Assembly: GCF_963667135.1 (NCBI RefSeq)
Contig: NZ_OY762974.1
Location: forward strand, 1,984,001 to 2,048,000
Reading direction: 5' to 3'
Length of the DNA stretch: 64,000 nt
DNA from: an uncultured Macellibacteroides sp.
GTDB taxonomy: Bacteria > Bacteroidota > Bacteroidia > Bacteroidales > Tannerellaceae
A program made the position numbers and the translations under genes. Position 1 is the first letter of the stretch; the number at the start of each line of letters is the position of its first letter. The notes under the pieces were generated by a model that was not told the DNA's origin, ran no database searches, and saw only the letters and a program-made list of their open reading frames with translations. Shown here piece after piece: positions 8,237 to 16,204 of this stretch.

Positions 8237-8237
8237 A

Positions 8238-9926
8238 ATGAAAAAATCTGAGATATACAAAAAAAAGGCTTTGTCTTATATTGACAGAGTTGTAAGCGGT
8301 GATAGAATTGCCGGCAAGCTTGAAATTAAAGCTGTTGAACGGCATTTAAGAGATTTAGAAAATGCTACAGAAATGGGCCTGTATTTTGACGAAAAAGCAG
8401 CCAAAACAGCATTGGCTTTTTTTTCTTTTTTACGACACTTTAAGGGCGAGTGGGCCGGCAAAGAGTTTGAACTAGAAGATTGGCAGTGTTTTATTGTCTG
8501 GTGTGTGTTTGGATGGAAAACGAAGGATGGCAAAAGGCGCTTCAACTATGCCGATGTGGAAGTATCTCGCAAAAATGGAAAGACCACTTTTGCCGCTGGA
8601 ATTGCCCTCTATATGCTTGTTATGGATGGCGAACAGGGAGCTGAAATATACAGCGCTGCTGTTGATAAAGAACAGGCTTCTATTTGCTGGAGTGCTGCAA
8701 AATCTATGGTAGAGCTTTCTCCGGAACTGAGCGCCTACCTTAAATTATGGACAACTTCTATTGCAATGGAATCTACCGGATCTAGTTACAAAATGCTTAG
8801 CAAGGAAACTAAAAACAAAGACGGACTTTCTCCTCATTGCGCAATTTGCGATGAAATGCACGCTTGGCCAACAGATGATATCTACAACTTAATTACGTCA
8901 GGGATGGGTGCACGCCGGCAGCCGTTGGTATTTTCTATTACCACTGCCGGATTTAACATGAGTTCTCCATATTATTCTATGCGTTGCCATTATATAGACA
9001 TTCTTATGGGGGTTAAGAAGGAGGAAAATACATTTGTGATTATATATTGTCTTGATAAAGAAGATGATTGGAAAGATCCAAACACCTGGTATAAAGCATC
9101 TCCTAATCTTGGAATATCCGTGTATATGAATTATATGGAGAAAGAATTTGAAAGAGCCATTAATAAGGGTGGCACGACTGAAGTCAACTTTAAAACTAAG
9201 AACCTAAACATGTGGGTTGATGCTCCTGATGTATGGATTCAGGATGAAAAGGTACTGAAGTGCGATTATGGTACAACTGATGATGAGCTGGAAGGCCAGG
9301 AATGTTATGCCGGGCTTGATTTGGCTTCTCATGTGGATATAAATTCTTTAAGCTTGTATTTTCCAAATCTTGAAATTCCTGCTTATAAATTTTTCTTCTG
9401 GATTCCTGAAGGGAAGGTACTTCAAAAAGAGGATAGAATTGATTACAGGCAGTGGAAACAGGAAAAATGGGTGAAAATAACACCAGGCGATGTGATTGAC
9501 ATTGATTACTTAGTGTCTGATATTGCTCATATCTTACATAAATACGATGTTCAAAATATAGCTTTTGACCCTGCAAAAGCCTATCATGGGGTGATACAGG
9601 GCCTACAAAAAGAGGGTTTTGATACAATTTTGGACGAATTTAGTCAATCTATGATGAATATGTCTGAACCAACAAAAAAGGTGGAAGCTGACGTTACTGC
9701 AGGAACAGTTGACTTAATGAAAAATCCAATCATACGATGGATGTTTCGGAATGTGGTTGTTTATCGTGATGCTAACGACAATATAAAGCTTGATAAGAGA
9801 AAAAGTATTGAGAAGATTGACGGTGTTGTAGCAATGGCTAATGCAATTGGCGGATTTATGTCAAAAGAAGATGAGTCAGCTTATAAATATAATGGGATGA
9901 AGTCTATAAATCTTCATAACAAATAG
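8238..9926 (+). CDS. terL: Terminase large subunit
   Basis: A 562-residue DNA-packaging motor of the Terminase_1/HK97 type. The ATPase domain has a Walker A-like motif VSRKNGKTT (about residues 109-117) and Walker B with D205-E206 (CAICDEMH). A coupling motif FSITTAG follows. The C-terminal nuclease domain carries acidic residues in AGLDLAS, AFDPAKA and KIDGVVAM. It is full length and paired with the P27 small subunit. Confidence 0.95.
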   Translation: MKKSEIYKKKALSYIDRVVSGDRIAGKLEIKAVERHLRDLENATEMGLYFDEKAAKTALAFFSFLRHFKGEWAGKEFELEDWQCFIVWCVFGWKTKDGKRRFNYADVEVSRKNGKTTFAAGIALYMLVMDGEQGAEIYSAAVDKEQASICWSAAKSMVELSPELSAYLKLWTTSIAMESTGSSYKMLSKETKNKDGLSPHCAICDEMHAWPTDDIYNLITSGMGARRQPLVFSITTAGFNMSSPYYSMRCHYIDILMGVKKEENTFVIIYCLDKEDDWKDPNTWYKASPNLGISVYMNYMEKEFERAINKGGTTEVNFKTKNLNMWVDAPDVWIQDEKVLKCDYGTTDDELEGQECYAGLDLASHVDINSLSLYFPNLEIPAYKFFFWIPEGKVLQKEDRIDYRQWKQEKWVKITPGDVIDIDYLVSDIAHILHKYDVQNIAFDPAKAYHGVIQGLQKEGFDTILDEFSQSMMNMSEPTKKVEADVTAGTVDLMKNPIIRWMFRNVVVYRDANDNIKLDKRKSIEKIDGVVAMANAIGGFMSKEDESAYKYNGMKSINLHNK

Positions 9927-9936
9927 CGTTTAAACG
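9927..9936. repeat. Palindrome CGTTTAAACG (second copy)
   Basis: A perfect 10-bp palindrome that directly follows the terL stop codon. The identical sequence occurs at 7724-7733, just upstream of terS, so the two copies flank the terminase pair. Possible protein-binding site; function not shown. Confidence 0.45.
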
Positions 9937-10045
9937 GTTAATTGTGATTGATAAAACTGGTTTACATTAAATCAAAAGAGTAAAAAAGTTAATAACTGAT
10001 TTTAATTAGTTACAAATAAATAAATACACAAAAATATGAGTGATT

Positions 10046-10085
10046 CGATAAGCATCGATAGGCATCGATAAGCATCGGAAAGCAT
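10046..10085. repeat. Four 10-bp tandem repeats
   Basis: Four head-to-tail 10-mers: CGATAAGCAT, CGATAGGCAT, CGATAAGCAT, CGGAAAGCAT. The period is close to one DNA turn, so all copies face the same side of the helix. They sit in the gap (9927-10183) between terL and the portal gene, which otherwise holds no gene. An operator for late genes is a reasonable guess. Confidence 0.6.
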
Positions 10086-10183
10086 TTTAATGAAAAATAT
10101 GTATTTAACAACATGTAACAAAGTGCAAAAATAGCCTATTGACAAGTCGTTTTATTGCAGCGAAATTTGTAAAAAAAAGGGCT

Positions 10184-11386
10184 ATGAAGTTTGATATTTC
10201 ATTCAACATTACAAATCCGTTCAAACGTTCAGTACAAGAGACGCAAACTCCTCCAACTGAGATAAGGTTTGACTCGATGACTCCTTTCGTTAATTCCGGA
10301 GCTTCAATACACCCTACTGCTGCCTTAAAATTTACTGCCGTTTTTGCTGCAATGAGGTTACGTGCCGAGAGCGTGGCTTCATTGCCAAAAATGGTAACAG
10401 AGATTACATCTAAAGGCCGTGTAGATGCTAAAAGTCATATTGTCTACAAATTATTGAAATATAAACCTAACGGATGGATGAATGTATTCAGCTTTTGGGA
10501 ATATCTTAACGCCTGCCTAGATGGATGGGGAAATTCATACTGTATAATTGTAAGATCAAATAATGGAAATCCTGCCGAACTTATCCCCATCCATCCTTCT
10601 TTAGTTTTTGTGTCTTTTTTATCCGGCAAAAAATGGTATCGCGTTTCGGGTAGCAAGTATTTTGATGGAGTATACTCTGATGATGATATGCTTCACTTTT
10701 TTTCCATGTCTCTTGATGGAATAACAGGCATTAATCCTATTTCTTATAATGCGGCCGCAATTAAGTCCGGGATTTCTGCTACAAATTTTGGCAATGAATT
10801 TTTTGATAAGGGTGGAAATATCAAAGGTGTTTTTGAGACAGATAAATTTTTACAGTCAAAAGACTATAAAAACATTATGGATCACCTTTCAACCTATGGA
10901 AATTATGATACTCCAATCCTGGAAGGAGGTTTAAAATACAGATCAATCGGCATAGAACCTCAGGCCGCTCAGATGCTTGAAACAAGAGCGTTTGCCCTTC
11001 AAGACATTGCCAGAATATTTAATATTCCACCTCATTTAATTGCCGATCTTTCTAGATCAACCTTTTCAAATATAGAACATCAGGATATTCAATTTGTGAA
11101 ATATTCAATTCGTCCGGCCGTGAAACGGTTTGAAACCGAATTGGATAAAAAGCTTTTGTTCGATGATGAAATGGGTGTGATAGAAACAAAATTTAATCTT
11201 GATGGCCTCCTCCGTGGAGATATGAAAACAAGAGCTGAATTTTATAACCGTGGAATACAATCCGGATGGCTTACGCGTAACGAAGTTCGTGAAATGGAGA
11301 ATCGAAATAGCATTGATGGGCTTGACGATCTGCTTTACCCGGCTAACATGAATATTGTTGGAAAAGATAATTCTGTTAAAAAATAA
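10184..11386 (+). CDS. Phage portal protein (HK97 family)
   Basis: A portal protein of about 400 residues that forms the ring through which DNA enters the head. Family features include AVFAAMRLRAESVASLP near the N-terminus, the LNACLDGWGNSYC segment, and the C-terminal IPPHLIADLSRSTFSNIE region. ATG 10184 is preferred over a TTG 45 bases upstream because it begins the normal N-terminus (MKFDISFNITNPFKR). It is followed 5 bases later by the prohead protease. Confidence 0.92.
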   Translation: MKFDISFNITNPFKRSVQETQTPPTEIRFDSMTPFVNSGASIHPTAALKFTAVFAAMRLRAESVASLPKMVTEITSKGRVDAKSHIVYKLLKYKPNGWMNVFSFWEYLNACLDGWGNSYCIIVRSNNGNPAELIPIHPSLVFVSFLSGKKWYRVSGSKYFDGVYSDDDMLHFFSMSLDGITGINPISYNAAAIKSGISATNFGNEFFDKGGNIKGVFETDKFLQSKDYKNIMDHLSTYGNYDTPILEGGLKYRSIGIEPQAAQMLETRAFALQDIARIFNIPPHLIADLSRSTFSNIEHQDIQFVKYSIRPAVKRFETELDKKLLFDDEMGVIETKFNLDGLLRGDMKTRAEFYNRGIQSGWLTRNEVREMENRNSIDGLDDLLYPANMNIVGKDNSVKK

Positions 11387-11391
11387 ATTAT

Positions 11392-12051
11392 ATGGGAATC
11401 ATCAGAGGATTTTCTAAAGATGTAGAAAAAACAAGAACGATTGAGTTTGTTTTTTCGGACGAAACAAGGGATTCGTACGGGACGGTTTTCAAGGCTAATG
11501 GATGGGATTTGGATAGATTTAATAAGAATAGCATTGCGTTTTTTAACCATGCTTCGTATTCGTCTGATCCTAACATGGCAATTGGATCTGGCAGGGCATG
11601 GGTGGAAGGAAATGAATTATTAGGTTCAATCACATTTGAGGACAAAGAGCTGAATCCATTAGCAGATACTGTATTTCGTAAGTATCTAGCCGGCACATAT
11701 AAAGGTGTTTCTATTCGTTTTTGGCCTTTAGAAAGTGGAAAATATGGAGTAGGGCAAGAGGCTGCAGACGGAGAAAACCCAACTTATTACATTGGTAAGC
11801 GTGAATTGGTTGAAATTTCATGCGTTCCTATTCCGTCAAACAAAAATGCACTTATTCGCTCAATTGGAGCAGAAAGTCTGCCTGAATTAAAAGAAGGTGA
11901 AGGGTATTACACAGAAGGGTCTGTTCGCCTTATTGAAGTTGATGAAGATGGAATTGGCGAAAATGGTACACCTAAAGATAAAGGTGATTCTAACGATGAA
12001 GCGTATACGCGAGCTATTGATAACGCGGTTCGCGCTTTAAATAACTATTAA
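11392..12051 (+). CDS. Prohead protease (HK97 family)
   Basis: A 219-residue capsid maturation protease. Candidate catalytic residues are H53 (FFNHAS) and S107 (TYKGVSIRFWP), matching the HK97/herpes-type serine protease pattern. The C-terminal about 70 residues are acidic and probably form the scaffold-interacting tail. It lies between portal and capsid, as expected, and would cleave the capsid N-terminal delta domain. Confidence 0.9.
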   Translation: MGIIRGFSKDVEKTRTIEFVFSDETRDSYGTVFKANGWDLDRFNKNSIAFFNHASYSSDPNMAIGSGRAWVEGNELLGSITFEDKELNPLADTVFRKYLAGTYKGVSIRFWPLESGKYGVGQEAADGENPTYYIGKRELVEISCVPIPSNKNALIRSIGAESLPELKEGEGYYTEGSVRLIEVDEDGIGENGTPKDKGDSNDEAYTRAIDNAVRALNNY

Positions 12052-12070
12052 TTTACTAAATCATTACAAA

Positions 12071-13315
12071 ATGTCAAGAAAAAGAAAAGATGTTCAGCGC
12101 GAACTTGATCAAAAGCTGCAGGAAATGCGATCTTTTAAAGATCAGAAGGACAAGGATGCCGAATTTCGCGCGTCTGTTTCATCCGTGGAAACTCTCACTG
12201 AAGAGTTGAATCAGATTAACATTGAAGATGCTGCAGCCAGGGCTATGGCTGCCAGCCAGATTTCAAGCGACGTAAAAGAAAAAGCAAGACAGTTTTCTTT
12301 TGCAAAATTCTTTCGTGAGCTTGGAACCCAGGAAGGCCTTACCGGTGTGGAAGCTGAAATGGCAGCTTTAGCAAGAGAAGAGGCATCTCGTTCCGGAATC
12401 ACCCTTAAAGGCGTTGGTATTCCTGCAGCTGTGTTATCAGCAAATCGCGTTTTTGCCGGAATGACTGCAGGAACTCCTGCTGATGGAGGTTACACTATTG
12501 CAACCGCACTGCAATATCAGGAGGCTTTGCGTAACAAACTTGTTTTGGTTGGCGCAGGGGCAAGAATGATAACAGGGCTTGTTGGAAACATCTCGGTAAC
12601 AGAGGGTGATGCGATCACTGTTAGTTGGGAAGGAGAAAACACAACAACGGATGATAAAAAGAAAACATTTACTCAGCGCTCTTTGTCTCCGAAACGTTGT
12701 AGCGTTAATGTTCCAATTTCAAAGCAGCTCATCAATCAATCATCCTGGGACGTTGAGAAGATGATTATGGATGATATTTTGAATGCTCATGCAGAAGCCC
12801 TTGAAATTGCCGCTATCAACGGTAGTGGAGTTGGCCAACCTAAGGGTGTTTTGAACACCGACGGTATTGGATCTGTAACTATCGGGGAAAATGGTGGAGC
12901 TGCCACATTCAAGTCAATGGTTGATTTGGAAACAGCAACCTCCATCAGAAATGCTGATCTGGGCTCATTGGCTTACGTAACAAACAGTAAGGTTCGTGGC
13001 GCTCTCAAAACGACTCTTAAGTCTAATGGTGTTTCTGGGTATATTTGGGAAAAGGATGAAGTGAATGGATACAAAGCCGTTGCTTCAAATATCGTTCCGG
13101 CAAACATCACAAAAGGCACTGGATCAAATCTTTCTGCAGCAATCTTTGGAAACTTCAACGATCTTTTGATTTGCCAATGGGGCGGACTGGATATCATTTC
13201 AGACCCGTTTACATTGAAAAAAGATGGGGCTATTGAGATTACCCTGAATGCGTATCATGACGTGTTTGTTCGTAGAACTGCCAGCTTTGCGGCAATTAAA
13301 GACATCGTTGCATAA
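12071..13315 (+). CDS. Major capsid protein (HK97 fold)
   Basis: A 414-residue HK97-type capsid protein. Residues 1-about 100 are charged and helical (coiled-coil delta/scaffold domain), followed by the capsid fold with typical elements such as TPADGGYTIAT, PISKQLINQSSWDVEKMI and the GSGVGQPKGVLN loop. The protease next door should remove the N-terminal domain. Its stop overlaps the next start in TAATG. Confidence 0.94.
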   Translation: MSRKRKDVQRELDQKLQEMRSFKDQKDKDAEFRASVSSVETLTEELNQINIEDAAARAMAASQISSDVKEKARQFSFAKFFRELGTQEGLTGVEAEMAALAREEASRSGITLKGVGIPAAVLSANRVFAGMTAGTPADGGYTIATALQYQEALRNKLVLVGAGARMITGLVGNISVTEGDAITVSWEGENTTTDDKKKTFTQRSLSPKRCSVNVPISKQLINQSSWDVEKMIMDDILNAHAEALEIAAINGSGVGQPKGVLNTDGIGSVTIGENGGAATFKSMVDLETATSIRNADLGSLAYVTNSKVRGALKTTLKSNGVSGYIWEKDEVNGYKAVASNIVPANITKGTGSNLSAAIFGNFNDLLICQWGGLDIISDPFTLKKDGAIEITLNAYHDVFVRRTASFAAIKDIVA

Positions 13316-13602
13316 TGCGAGTAGAAATTATTAAATCCCGGCAAGGTCTAGGCTACTTTGCCGGCGATAAACCGGATTTGCAGGAAGAAAAAGCAAGGGA
13401 ATTAATCGATTCTGGTTATGCAAAATCATGCGATGAAAAAATGGAGTCTGATTTGCCGGAAGAACTTCCTGGCAGAGCTGCTCTAATCAAGGCCGGACTT
13501 TTCACAAAGGATCAGGTGCTTGCTTCTAAGGAGTCTCTTGTGGACATTAAAGGTATTGGTGAAAAGCTTGCCGGTGAAATTATCGAATTTTTAACGGCTT
13601 AA
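13315..13602 (+). CDS. Small helix-hairpin-helix protein of the head module
   Basis: A 95-residue protein starting in a 1-base overlap with the capsid stop. The C-terminal part (about residues 71-89, LVDIKGIGEKLAGEIIEFL) is a helix-hairpin-helix motif, usually a DNA-backbone binder. The N-terminal part (VEIIKSRQGLGYFAGDKPDL) is beta-rich. Similar small proteins occur at this position in other HK97-type phages; a head or DNA-entry role is inferred from position. Confidence 0.65.
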   Translation: MRVEIIKSRQGLGYFAGDKPDLQEEKARELIDSGYAKSCDEKMESDLPEELPGRAALIKAGLFTKDQVLASKESLVDIKGIGEKLAGEIIEFLTA

Positions 13603-13612
13603 TACTACTTCT

Positions 13613-13921
13613 ATGGAATCAAATAATTGCCCGGTTTCTCTTGTGGAGTTGAAGCAGCATTTAAGGATATTGAGTGATGAAATGAATGATATGTTGACTT
13701 TGTCTTTATTGGCTGCTGCAGCATATGTTGAGAATTTTACGTTGATTGATTTTTCTGTTGATTATGCTGATGTTGAGATACCCTATCCTTTGAAAGCTGC
13801 AATTTTGATGACAGCCGGGCGATTGTTTGAAAATCCAACAGACTCTGTATTTAATCTTCCAACTGCAGCTCAACATTTGGCAAATCCTTACAAAAGATGG
13901 GACAAGATAAGACAATCGTAA
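13613..13921 (+). CDS. Head-tail connector (gp6-like)
   Basis: A 102-residue protein with the phage gp6/DUF connector pattern: CPVSLVELKQHLRI, a helical LSLLAAAAYVENFT, then KAAILMTAGRLFENP. These proteins form the ring below the portal. Position after the capsid and its overlap with the next gene (13897) support the call. Confidence 0.82.
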   Translation: MESNNCPVSLVELKQHLRILSDEMNDMLTLSLLAAAAYVENFTLIDFSVDYADVEIPYPLKAAILMTAGRLFENPTDSVFNLPTAAQHLANPYKRWDKIRQS

Positions 13922-14241
13922 AGGTTGGCCCTGGTCAGTTTACTGACGTTATGACCTGGCTGGTATATACGGAGGTAAAAAAACCTTCCGGCGCTATCGA
14001 AAAATCCTGGACTGATGGAAATAAGCTATTTGCTTCTGTTTTGGAGGATTCTCAGATTTCGGATGATGAAAAGTACCAGGACGTTAAAAGGCGAAAGTTA
14101 GTATTTATTACCTGGAATTCTGCCGCTAAGGTGGGGAGCAAGATGAGATACAACGGGATTGTGTATGTGATTGATACTATAGTGTTGAAAAAACGCGGCT
14201 TGTACGCCGAATATACTTGTACTACTGACAATGGAGATTAA
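13897..14241 (+). CDS. Head-tail adaptor / head closure protein
   Basis: A 114-residue beta-rich protein resembling SPP1 gp16-type head closure proteins (ending RYNGIVYVIDTIVLKKRGLY). It overlaps the connector gene by 25 bases and the next gene by 11, typical of the connector cluster. It should seal the portal and join the tail. Confidence 0.75.
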   Translation: MGQDKTIVKVGPGQFTDVMTWLVYTEVKKPSGAIEKSWTDGNKLFASVLEDSQISDDEKYQDVKRRKLVFITWNSAAKVGSKMRYNGIVYVIDTIVLKKRGLYAEYTCTTDNGD

Positions 14242-14677
14242 GGTAATAGATATTGAGCGAATCAAGCAGGCAGTTTCTCAGCTTGCTGATGTTGATAAAG
14301 ATAGAGCCGTAAGATCCGGACTTGGAGCTGCTGGTAATGTGTTTCGTGCTGGAGGTATGAGGAGACTCAAATCCAGGTCACTTGGAAGCACTGCTACAAC
14401 AAAGAAAAGAGCACCTGGCAATCTGCTTCGTAGTATGACAAAGCGAGTAAAAAAGAGAAAGCCGGGCGTTTTGATAGGGTTTGCTGCTCCGATTGGAAAC
14501 CATGCGCATTTGGTTGATATGGGAACAAAAGACCGGTACACAAGAAAAGGGAAATATTCCGGACGAATGCCGGCTAATCGCTTCTTTTCAGACACAAAGA
14601 TTCAGGACGAAGGAAAAGCATTTCAAATGTTAAACGAAGGCATACAGCGTGCCATAAATAGAATACAGAACAGATGA
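14231..14677 (+). CDS. HK97 gp10-like tail-completion protein
   Basis: A 148-residue basic protein of the HK97-gp10 family. The N-terminal helix IERIKQAVSQLADVDKDRAV is followed by the conserved HAHLVDMGTKDR segment and RMPANRFF. It acts at the neck to join head and tail. It overlaps both neighbours, supporting one transcript. Confidence 0.85.
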   Translation: MEIKVIDIERIKQAVSQLADVDKDRAVRSGLGAAGNVFRAGGMRRLKSRSLGSTATTKKRAPGNLLRSMTKRVKKRKPGVLIGFAAPIGNHAHLVDMGTKDRYTRKGKYSGRMPANRFFSDTKIQDEGKAFQMLNEGIQRAINRIQNR

Positions 14678-15042
14678 ATACAAAATTTTCCGTTGGCACA
14701 ACGGTAAGGAGCAGGTTTCTGGAGGATCAGGATATTGTAAGCATTATTGGCGATCGTATTTATCCTGTTGTTGCTCCAAAAGGGGCTTCCGGTGACTTCA
14801 TTGTATACGTTCGTGACAGCTATTCAAAGCAGCGCAACGGGATGGGACACACTGAAGAATGCGGGTTGTATGTTGTTTGTTGCTCAAAAAGCTATGACTC
14901 TTCTGTTGAATTGGCTGAAAGAGTGAATGCTATTTGCGAGGAATTTAGCGCTCCTGGAATACGCAGGATGGAGCTGGCTGATTCTTCTGAGGAATTTGAA
15001 TCTGATATTTATATGCAGATACTTCTATTCAATATTATTTAA
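14674..15042 (+). CDS. Tail terminator/completion protein
   Basis: A 122-residue protein with the DUF3168-like layout (V-RSRFLEDQDIVSIIGDRIYP, then IVYVRDSY). It begins in a 4-base overlap with the gp10-like gene and precedes the tail tube gene, the usual position of the tail terminator. The call rests on pattern and order. Confidence 0.72.
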   Translation: MNTKFSVGTTVRSRFLEDQDIVSIIGDRIYPVVAPKGASGDFIVYVRDSYSKQRNGMGHTEECGLYVVCCSKSYDSSVELAERVNAICEEFSAPGIRRMELADSSEEFESDIYMQILLFNII

Positions 15043-15061
15043 TAATTAAACAAAAATTAAA

Positions 15062-15529
15062 ATGGCTGAAAAGTATGTTACTACTGAAGATACCATCGTA
15101 GGTGATGAGCTATTTCTATTTGTAGACGAGGGAGGTACTAAGTCTCCTCTTGCTTTTGGAACATCATGTGGAATTGACCTTAGTGCTGACACAATTGATG
15201 CTTCATCTAAAATGTCCGGCCCATGGAAAGAGTCGCTGGTTGGCCAACTTGGCTATACTGTCTCTTGTGATTTTCTTATATCTCTCAAAGATGGGCACAT
15301 GTCTTTTAAAACACTGAAGGCTAAAATGGCCTCCCGTGAACCAATTCCTTTTGTAATGTCTAAACATTCAAAAACTGAATTGACAGGAGAATATACATCT
15401 ACTGGAGGGTTTGTAAAAGGGAGTGCAATAATTACAGCGTTGTCTGTAAAAGCTGACAATGGAGCTTTATGTACAAGTTCTATTTCCCTTCAGGGTACAG
15501 GCTCCCTGGACGATGATCCAGCGGCATAA
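15062..15529 (+). CDS. Major tail tube protein
   Basis: A 155-residue beta-rich protein (LFLFVDEGGTKSPLAFGTSC, then IDASSKMSGPWKES) with the size, Gly/Ser-rich character and position of a siphovirus tail tube subunit. It lies between the tail terminator and the tail chaperone/tape-measure genes. A single tube gene with no sheath gene nearby argues for a non-contractile tail. Confidence 0.8.
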   Translation: MAEKYVTTEDTIVGDELFLFVDEGGTKSPLAFGTSCGIDLSADTIDASSKMSGPWKESLVGQLGYTVSCDFLISLKDGHMSFKTLKAKMASREPIPFVMSKHSKTELTGEYTSTGGFVKGSAIITALSVKADNGALCTSSISLQGTGSLDDDPAA

Positions 15530-15548
15530 TTAAAATTTTATCAATAAC

Positions 15549-15573
15549 ATCCCGGAGGCAGCATCTCCGGGAT
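15549..15573 (+). terminator. Hairpin after tail tube gene
   Basis: A 9-bp GC-rich stem (ATCCCGGAG / CTCCGGGAT) with a 7-base loop, 20 bases after the tube gene. It is followed by TTAAAATTT, not a long T-run, so it is more likely a partial terminator or RNA-stabilising hairpin that raises tube protein over downstream tail genes. Confidence 0.55.
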
Positions 15574-15588
15574 TTAAAATTTATACAC

Positions 15589-16200
15589 ATGAAATTCAAA
15601 GCAGTACTAAATATAAAGTCTATTATACGATTCGAGCAACTTACAGGTAAGCCTTTTTCTGAAATAGACTATGAAAATAGCGAAGATACAGAGAATCTGT
15701 TATACGCTGCAGCTATATGTAGCAATGATGGGCCAATACATAAAGATGGGTTTATGACCATCATTAAGGATGAAAAAATCTTTGCTGACATGGTTAAATC
15801 TATGAAGAATCAAAATGAAATCATTGAGCAGTTCACGCATATTAGTAACAATGATCAGTGCGATAAAGATACTTCTAGCGACCATCTATTTGTTTATGAT
15901 GCCGCCGCGTCTCTTATTCTTGAAGGGGTTGATCCTGACTTTATTTATAACATGTGGTTGTGTGATTTTTCAATTTTAGTTAACGCTTACAATCGGAAAA
16001 AGAGAGAAAGCCTTGAAGACTCTAGGCTTTGGACGTATTTGACCATTTTGCCTCATATTGAAAGTAAAAAAATTAAAACTCCTACAGACTTATATCCTTT
16101 CCCATGGGAACAAAAAGATGTTGCAAACAGGATTCAGCAGCAGCAAGACTATAACGAGAAAATGCTTTACAAGTTTATTAATGGCGAGATAAAAGTATAA
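15589..16200 (+). CDS. Probable tail assembly chaperone
   Basis: A 203-residue protein between tube and tape measure, the position of the tail assembly chaperones (gpG/gpGT). The N-terminal half (KFKAVLNIKSIIRFEQLTGK, then YAAAICSNDG) resembles gpG-type proteins. The C-terminal half (SRLWTYLTILPHI, DLYPFPWEQ) resembles the T part. Both are in one uninterrupted frame, so no ribosomal frameshift is needed. Assigned mainly by order. Confidence 0.62.
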   Translation: MKFKAVLNIKSIIRFEQLTGKPFSEIDYENSEDTENLLYAAAICSNDGPIHKDGFMTIIKDEKIFADMVKSMKNQNEIIEQFTHISNNDQCDKDTSSDHLFVYDAAASLILEGVDPDFIYNMWLCDFSILVNAYNRKKRESLEDSRLWTYLTILPHIESKKIKTPTDLYPFPWEQKDVANRIQQQQDYNEKMLYKFINGEIKV

Positions 16201-16204
16201 TAAT

